DNA from: CAYFLR01 sp964343805
Lineage (GTDB): Bacteria > Bdellovibrionota_B > Oligoflexia > CAYFLR01
NCBI GenBank assembly: GCA_964343805.1
Contig: CAYFLR010000105.1
Span: 1-12,082 of the forward strand
Length of the DNA: 12,082 nucleotides
Direction: 5' to 3'
The notes beneath the pieces were generated by a model. That model searched no databases. It was not told where the DNA came from and saw only the letters and a program-made list of their open reading frames with translations. Positions 7,092 through 12,082 of this stretch are shown here, piece by piece. Both the position numbers and the translations under genes were made by a program. Positions within the stretch are counted from its first letter, which is position 1. Each line of letters begins with the position of its first letter.

Positions 7092-8353
7092 AAATTCAGA
7101 ACTTTTTATTTTGGGTCATATTACTGACTAGCTCCGGAAATTTTTTACATGCTAATAATTATAGCTCTCCATTGGATGACGCAAGAAAAGAAGCTATCTC
7201 CAAGGCTCTTCCCAACCTTGATCCCAAGTTGATAGAAGTGAGAAATGGTCAGGGCAAAATTGATTCCAATCCGAAAGTGAAGCTCAGTTATTTTGTATAT
7301 ACCGCAGAGCCTAATAATCCTCGTTCTCCCACGCTGCTGGTGCCACTGGCCACCAGTCGTTTTGACAGGTACAACTATTCTACCGATGAGTGGTGGGATG
7401 CCAACAAACAGGCGATTGAGAAGTCTCTTAGAGATGGAACTCCAAAGCCCAGGCAAGACCCTGCCGAAGTGGCCCGATATCTTCAGCAAAATGGTCTTTC
7501 CGTGAATCCGGATGTATATACGGTGTATCCAGCTTCTCCCGGAAGAACGGCTAGTATTTCAAAGCAGCAACTGCGTGAATTTCTCCTAAATTATCATTTA
7601 AGACGTTATCAAGGCTCTCCCTATGTCACTATGTATCGAGGAGGAGAAAAACCAGGTGAACTCAACTCTTGGTTAAGAAGAGAGTACCCACGCGGTGCCC
7701 GGTACTGGACCATTGATGCCACCTATGCCTGGCGATATGCTCGGAAAAATCCCAAGTTCCTAGAAGAACTCATTGAAGGACGTGCTCCTTTATTTCGGTT
7801 TGATATTCCGAAAGAGGTTTTTATTAAGTGGGTAAGAAATGGGATGATTGTATTAGGCTCTGAACTCACTCGAACCGCTCATCGCTCTTACACTCAGTAT
7901 GGAAGATTTGTAGATCATCTCACACCCGGTGATTTTTATTTGGGAGATGGCACCCTCGGATTAGAAATGGAGATGCGCCCTCGCAGGTCGGCTCGTCAAG
8001 AGATGGCTCAGTATTTTACCGAGGCAATTTCAATAGAAGATATGGCCAGCAAGTGGAGAGATCAATTAAAACGTGGATATGAAAGACTTGAAAAAGCCTA
8101 CCCGGAAGCAGCCGATTCCTTACAAAAAGAGTATCAAAGACGGTTGCAAATGGTGCACGCGGAAGAAGCACTTATGCAGTCAGTTAGAATGGGAGCCACA
8201 GCCGATTACATGACCGAGCAACTAAAGAAAATGCCCCAAGGGTCAGCCGAGTTTTCAAATGTGGATTACACCAGTTTAACCTCGGTAGTGAAGGGAAAAA
8301 TTTCAGGGAAAGGGACCTGTAACGGGCTTAACACGGGGTATGGTTTTAACTAG
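7088..8353 (+). CDS. Secreted protein with ADP-ribosyltransferase-like core
   Basis: A 421-aa protein with a signal peptide (MKIQ, hydrophobic 6-16, likely cleavage after the Ala of FLHA at about residue 22). The middle carries the three-part signature expected of R-S-E type ADP-ribosyltransferases: MYRGGE with Arg184 (R motif), RYWTIDATYAWRYA at 205-218 (place of the S-T-S strand, here with Thr for Ser), and GLEMEMRP with Glu293 and Glu295 (E-x-E). Such enzymes move ADP-ribose from NAD+ to a target or hydrolyse NAD+. The spacing of about 110 residues between R and E-x-E is plausible for the fold. The C-terminal 120 residues are predicted helical and charged, ending in a Gly/Asn-rich tail with the only cysteine (Cys411). 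ATG 7088 overlaps the upstream TGA and has TTAGGA 7 nt before it. Target, activity and partners are unknown; fold confidence is moderate because only short motifs support it. Confidence 0.5.
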   Translation: MKIQNFLFWVILLTSSGNFLHANNYSSPLDDARKEAISKALPNLDPKLIEVRNGQGKIDSNPKVKLSYFVYTAEPNNPRSPTLLVPLATSRFDRYNYSTDEWWDANKQAIEKSLRDGTPKPRQDPAEVARYLQQNGLSVNPDVYTVYPASPGRTASISKQQLREFLLNYHLRRYQGSPYVTMYRGGEKPGELNSWLRREYPRGARYWTIDATYAWRYARKNPKFLEELIEGRAPLFRFDIPKEVFIKWVRNGMIVLGSELTRTAHRSYTQYGRFVDHLTPGDFYLGDGTLGLEMEMRPRRSARQEMAQYFTEAISIEDMASKWRDQLKRGYERLEKAYPEAADSLQKEYQRRLQMVHAEEALMQSVRMGATADYMTEQLKKMPQGSAEFSNVDYTSLTSVVKGKISGKGTCNGLNTGYGFN

Positions 8354-8371
8354 TAGAGGGTGGTTGGTTAA

Positions 8372-10231
8372 ATGAAATGGGCAGAAAAACAAATTTTATG
8401 GAGTTCTTTTATACTCCTTCTAACATTTTCTAGTTGGCCATTGCTGGCTAATCCCAGTCTTACCTGTTTTCAACTGAATCATGTGGCGGAAAGTCTTCCT
8501 GGCAATACAGAAGTTAGGGATAGTTTCAGAGCTCAACAAGAGATCTTTAACCTAGCATTAAAGCGTTTTCCGGAAAAGCGAGTTGAATTTGAACGTTGGT
8601 ATGAGTTGATGCAAACAGGTGACCCTCTCATGGAATATAAAAGACAGATTGAATCTATGAGGGAGGGAAAAGAAGAGGTCAGTCAAACCGTCGATGCGGA
8701 TATAGCGTTATATCTATTGGCTAAACAACATCTTAATCAAACACCTTTGGCAGAATTAACTCCTCAGCGGTTAAATCGCATACATGCTATTTTAGGTGGG
8801 GTTGAAATGGAACCCGCTAAAAAAGTGGAGACCATGGGGCAGTTTTATCATCTTTTTGATGGAAGACAGGTGAACGCGGCAGAAATAGAAACTCTGACCC
8901 AATCTATGGCAGGTAAGCATCGACAAAATATGAAAAGCGAAATGGAGGCTGACTTCCAGACAGCTTGGAAAGGTCTTCATTTAATGCTTAAGAGAGCCAA
9001 AAACCATGAAGAAACGGTGGTCTCATTAGCCATGTTTTATCGCTTTATGGCTAATGGTCAACCCTTTCATGATGGTAACATTCGGATGGCTCGTATGCTG
9101 GTGACTCGGGCTCTTAATGAACATGGTTACGCTTCACCTCTTTGGGGAAAACTTCCTACCCACAAACGTCAAGAAGTATATAGCTGGATGAATGAGATAG
9201 ATTATGCCATCAAGCTAGGGGTGCAGTTTCACCATAATTTACGGACCGTTTTAGAGGCTGGCTATGACTATCGTTACACTCCAAGTCCGGTTATCAATAA
9301 GAACTATTTAAAAGAACTCGGCATTGAGGCTGAGCAGTTTTATCCTTTAGAGTTTGCCGCTTGGGTGAAGATCCATGAGAGGCGGTTTGAAACGGTGAGT
9401 GAAGCAGTCAAAGAGTTTGTTCACTGGAGAAAATCATTTACCTATGAAGCGAAAGAGAATGAACAACTGGTTCCTGGAACTGGAATCAGGCTCTTCGATG
9501 AACTTTCCAAGCAGCTCTTTATGACCCAGTCAAAAACCAGAGAACTCTTTGACCTTAAAATGAAACGCTATTACACGGAGCAAACTCTCTATCGTGGAGG
9601 GACATTGTGGGGGCGAATGACCGACGCGGAATTGGTTCAACTCTTTCTTCATCCTAAGATGTACATGACCCAACCTCGTGCTATCTACGAAACATCCCAA
9701 AGCCGAGCCGAATTTCTCAAAGGATTAGACAAGTGGAACGATTTGCTCATCAATGATCCCAATAAGTTATCAGAACATCGTTCCGATCACTTAGGTTGGA
9801 CCGGAAAGTTACAGTCCTGGTTTATGTCATTTAGTGATACTCGCTCTATGGCGGAAAAAGTTCAGAATGGACAATTCAATAGCAGTAATAAAGAAAAGGT
9901 AGAGACGGGCTTCCTAGTGGCGGTCCGAGCTAGGAAAAATGGTTCGATGGATAATAATTTGGGAACCGAACGGCTTCCCTACACAGGAAGATTCCAAAGT
10001 GAAAGAGAGATCTCATTCTATGCAGGAATCGATCCTGAGAGTATTACTGAGATTAACCTCAAAGATTTCAAGTATGATGCTGGGTTGAGATTTCAGCACC
10101 GTCAAAGAACCGCTCGTCGTATTGATTATAATACCATCGAAATCGAACAGACTCTGGGAGAACATCAAAATCAAATAACTCGAACCAGGTGGACCATCAA
10201 TCCAGATGGCTCGGTTCGGCAGTTGTTTTAA
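8372..10231 (+). CDS. Secreted two-domain protein: degenerate Fic-like domain plus C-terminal ADP-ribosyltransferase-like domain
   Basis: A 619-aa protein. Signal peptide: WAEK then hydrophobic residues 9-25, with likely cleavage after Ala26 (LLA-NP). The Fic-like domain spans about 108-255: LTPQRLNRIHAIL, a segment recalling the Fic beta-hairpin (about 150-170), then FYRFMANGQPFHDGNIRMAR, aligned to the family core HPFxxGNGR. Catalytic His is Gln230 here and the second Gly is Ile237, while Pro231, Phe232, Asp234, Gly235, Asn236 and Arg238 remain. So it probably lacks classic AMP-transfer activity. The C-terminal third has LYRGG (Arg408), FMSFSDT (Ser486, Ser488) and SEREISFYAGIDPESI (Glu544, Glu546), the R / S-T-S / E-x-E order of ADP-ribosyltransferases. 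The ATG has GAGGG 11 nt upstream, a slightly long spacing. The next gene is a full-length paralog. Only one cysteine, Cys32, at the mature N-terminus. Confidence 0.65.
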   Translation: MKWAEKQILWSSFILLLTFSSWPLLANPSLTCFQLNHVAESLPGNTEVRDSFRAQQEIFNLALKRFPEKRVEFERWYELMQTGDPLMEYKRQIESMREGKEEVSQTVDADIALYLLAKQHLNQTPLAELTPQRLNRIHAILGGVEMEPAKKVETMGQFYHLFDGRQVNAAEIETLTQSMAGKHRQNMKSEMEADFQTAWKGLHLMLKRAKNHEETVVSLAMFYRFMANGQPFHDGNIRMARMLVTRALNEHGYASPLWGKLPTHKRQEVYSWMNEIDYAIKLGVQFHHNLRTVLEAGYDYRYTPSPVINKNYLKELGIEAEQFYPLEFAAWVKIHERRFETVSEAVKEFVHWRKSFTYEAKENEQLVPGTGIRLFDELSKQLFMTQSKTRELFDLKMKRYYTEQTLYRGGTLWGRMTDAELVQLFLHPKMYMTQPRAIYETSQSRAEFLKGLDKWNDLLINDPNKLSEHRSDHLGWTGKLQSWFMSFSDTRSMAEKVQNGQFNSSNKEKVETGFLVAVRARKNGSMDNNLGTERLPYTGRFQSEREISFYAGIDPESITEINLKDFKYDAGLRFQHRQRTARRIDYNTIEIEQTLGEHQNQITRTRWTINPDGSVRQLF

Positions 10232-10242
10232 TTGGAGATATT

Positions 10243-11892
10243 ATGATAAAGGTGGGTAATTTTTTCATCTGGGTGACCCTATTTACAGTGAGTGGATTGG
10301 GTCATGAGATAGGTTGGGCTCAATCTGCCAGTTGTAAAAAAATGCATGAGAAAGTTGAAGATTTGCCAAGTTTAGCTACTGCTCGATTCTTTACGAGAGA
10401 GAGTTTATTGGCTGACTATAAACGAGATCATCCTAAAGATTTTGCTGAATTTGAAGTTTGGTATGACACCTTTTTTGCCGTGGATACCTATCAGTTTTGG
10501 ATTGTAAACTACTTAAAAAAATCTGGAATCACCTTTCCTGATTTAGATATGTATTCCGTCAAATCCAAGATGGAAATCTACTTCAGGGCTCAACAGTACT
10601 TGAGAGAGCGTTCTTTTGATACCATGACCTTGGCAGAGGTCCAAAAGGCTCACAATTATTTTAGCGGCTATTTTTCCCATGAGATCAAACCCGAAAAGGC
10701 GGCCGAGTTTAAAGATATGCTCGAGTTAACTCAGATGATGATTCGGCAGGTGCAAGAGAATCGAGAGGTGATCACCGTTGTGGCTACTCTTTATGAGTTT
10801 ATCATTAATGAAAAGCCTTTTCCTGATGGGAACGTAAGAATTGCCAGACTACTTGCAGAGAAAGCCATTAACTCCCGTGGTATGAGTTCTCCCATGTGGG
10901 ATGCCGTTTCCGAAGGAAAAGGGATCAATCGCTTGGAAGCTCATGACTATATAATGCAAGCCGTACAAAAAGGGGTGCTCTTTAATCGGCAAGTTAATCA
11001 ACTCTATAAACTGAACTATGACTTTAGATCTATTATTCCTCCTATGCTTACAGGCGCGACTCTATCCCCCTTGGGTTTAGAAGCGGCTAAGTTTAGCCCG
11101 ATGGAATTTGCCACTTGGGTGATGCTCAAAGATACGAAGCCCGCAAAATATCAAGAGGCGATAGAAGGATATCTCAAATGGAGAACCGAACTCAATAAAG
11201 AGGGGGAAGGGCTTGGCCTATTCAGTTTCACTGATCCTGCCATGATGGAACCCTCTCACAATGCCTCGGAATATGCCACTAAAGTGAGTACCTTTTATAC
11301 CAATCAATTTCTTTATCGAGGAGGGATGGTGGGTGAGGTGCTCACCGAAGGTGCCTTACTCCGTTATATGGTTGATCCAAAAGCCGAGGTGTCGGTCCCG
11401 GTGGCTGCTTCCCCCAGGCGACTCACTGAAGTTTTAAGGGAATGGGATCGCCAAATGGTGAATAATCCAGAGAAGTTTTTGGGTGGGAATCACATCAATG
11501 AATATCGACAAAATAGAGATGCTTACTTATCCTTTTTTAAAAGCTCCGAAAGGGTGCAAGCTGAAATGATCGGTTGGATTCAAAAAGTTGAATCACAAGG
11601 AGCTTTCTCCACCATGGAAGTGAAAGTGAGAGAGCGTAAACAGGCTGTTTTAAAAACGGAAGGCGAAACTCATTTCTTAGGCGGGATAGACCCTGAAAGC
11701 ATCACTCAAATTACTTTCCGGGATTATGTTTGGGAAAATGGAGCCTATGAATATGCTCATGTGGAAAGGGTGCTGAGTCGGATCAATCATAATACAGTAG
11801 AGCTCAGTGTGACTAAAGGGGTTTATCGAAATGAGACCCAAATATCTAGATGGGAGATAACAGAAAATGGAGGCCTCAAGCAGCTCTATTAG
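10243..11892 (+). CDS. Secreted two-domain protein, paralog of the preceding gene: degenerate Fic-like plus ADP-ribosyltransferase-like
   Basis: A 549-aa protein. I start it at ATG 10243 rather than the upstream in-frame ATG at 10189: GGAG (10234-10237) lies 5 nt before 10243, and this start gives a normal signal peptide (hydrophobic 6-19, likely cleavage near Ala26 of GWAQ) 11 bp after the previous stop. The Fic-like core is INEKPFPDGNVRIAR (189-201), with Lys191 in place of the catalytic His and Val198 for Gly. The C-terminal domain shows LYRGG (Arg359), YLSFFKSS (429-434, one Ser of the S-T-S pair replaced by Phe) and TEGETHFLGGIDPESIT (Glu473, Glu475). It matches the preceding gene along its whole length, including the DFAEFEVWYD-type N-terminal segment, MEFATWV (287-293), GIDPESIT and a shared C-terminal RWxI-G-QL(F/Y) ending. 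A tandem duplication followed by divergence is the natural explanation. Function unknown. Confidence 0.63.
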   Translation: MIKVGNFFIWVTLFTVSGLGHEIGWAQSASCKKMHEKVEDLPSLATARFFTRESLLADYKRDHPKDFAEFEVWYDTFFAVDTYQFWIVNYLKKSGITFPDLDMYSVKSKMEIYFRAQQYLRERSFDTMTLAEVQKAHNYFSGYFSHEIKPEKAAEFKDMLELTQMMIRQVQENREVITVVATLYEFIINEKPFPDGNVRIARLLAEKAINSRGMSSPMWDAVSEGKGINRLEAHDYIMQAVQKGVLFNRQVNQLYKLNYDFRSIIPPMLTGATLSPLGLEAAKFSPMEFATWVMLKDTKPAKYQEAIEGYLKWRTELNKEGEGLGLFSFTDPAMMEPSHNASEYATKVSTFYTNQFLYRGGMVGEVLTEGALLRYMVDPKAEVSVPVAASPRRLTEVLREWDRQMVNNPEKFLGGNHINEYRQNRDAYLSFFKSSERVQAEMIGWIQKVESQGAFSTMEVKVRERKQAVLKTEGETHFLGGIDPESITQITFRDYVWENGAYEYAHVERVLSRINHNTVELSVTKGVYRNETQISRWEITENGGLKQLY

Positions 11893-11941
11893 AACTCTCA
11901 AAACCTCCACCATTTATTTAAAATAACAACTTAGTTTTCAA

Positions 11942-12082
11942 TTAGTTGTTGTTACGGTTCCTTCTGCGGTTACCTCGGTTTCCGCCTTCGCCATTGTTTC
12001 TACGGTTTCCACGATTTCCATTTCCAACGTTGCCGTTTTCACCGTTTCTGCGATTTCTACGGTTACCGTTTCCAACGCTGCG
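11942..12082 (-). CDS. C-terminal Arg/Asn/Gly-rich tail of a convergent gene (partial)
   Basis: Reading the minus strand from the window edge gives 46 codons ending in TAA (complement of 11942-11944). The composition is almost entirely Arg, Asn and Gly with a few Glu, in repeated units such as GNRRN, GNRGN and RRRNRNNN; the DNA shows the matching degenerate repeats. Such RGG/RNR-like disordered tails are common at the end of bacterial DEAD-box RNA helicases and other RNA-binding proteins, where they help bind RNA. The body of the gene lies beyond the right edge, so the family cannot be named. It converges on the preceding gene with a 49-bp gap. The continuous open frame, stop position and biased but non-random composition make a real coding end likely, although the track is too short for homology-based certainty. 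Confidence 0.6.
   Translation of the reverse strand, partial: RSVGNGNRRNRRNGENGNVGNGNRGNRRNNGEGGNRGNRRRNRNNN

Noticed and set aside
10189..10242. In-frame upstream extension of the second Fic/ART gene (ATG at 10189), overlapping the preceding gene by 43 bp.
   Set aside because: No ribosome binding site for 10189, and using it would bury the signal peptide 18 residues inside the protein. ATG 10243 has GGAG at the right spacing.
8372..11892. Calling the two Fic-like proteins active AMP-transferase toxins with a missing antitoxin.
   Set aside because: The catalytic His is replaced in both (Gln, Lys) and both carry signal peptides, so a cytoplasmic Fic toxin-antitoxin role does not fit what is seen.
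11925..11950. Inverted repeat AACAACT/AGTTGTT between the two convergent genes as a bidirectional terminator.
   Set aside because: The stem is only 7 bp, AT-rich, with a 12-nt loop, overlaps the minus-strand stop and coding end, and has no clear U-tract on either strand.

Overview
The window looks like chromosomal DNA from a Gram-negative bacterium of moderate-to-low GC. Gene content and style fit a delta-proteobacterial or Bdellovibrionota-like organism: a single-anchor (type B) succinate dehydrogenase next to sucCD, followed by a run of Sec-exported proteins. That assignment is inference from gene content only; no marker gene or search was available.

Left part (1-5364): a compact plus-strand TCA-cycle and respiration operon, sucC (5' end outside the window)-sucD-sdhC-sdhA-sdhB, with gaps of 24, 27, 53 and 17 bp and good Shine-Dalgarno sites. 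It encodes both subunits of succinyl-CoA synthetase, then the five-helix cytochrome b, flavoprotein and iron-sulfur subunits of succinate:quinone oxidoreductase. Two consecutive TCA steps (succinyl-CoA to succinate to fumarate) are therefore co-transcribed. A small hairpin lies just upstream of the sdhA ribosome binding site, and the operon ends in a strong intrinsic terminator at 5334-5364.

Right part (5452-11892): a second plus-strand gene set that I do not recognise as any named system. In order it holds: a signal-peptide ORF in a different frame from a nucleoside-phosphorylase-like ORF (probably one gene split by a -1 frameshift at a run of four A); a secreted ADP-ribosyltransferase-like protein whose start overlaps the previous stop; and two tandem paralogous secreted proteins, each with an N-terminal Fic-like domain that has lost the catalytic histidine and a C-terminal ADP-ribosyltransferase-like domain. 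Genes are adjacent or overlapping and all start with export signals. One reading is an operon of exported proteins acting on nucleotides or NAD, or modifying proteins, outside the cytoplasm; in a predator this could mean acting on prey. This is the most novel part of the window.

Right edge (11942-12082, minus strand): the C-terminal tail of a convergent gene, an Arg/Asn/Gly-rich low-complexity tail of the kind found on RNA-binding proteins such as DEAD-box helicases. No tRNA, rRNA, CRISPR array, IS element or attachment site was seen, and there is no gene-free stretch longer than about 150 bp.
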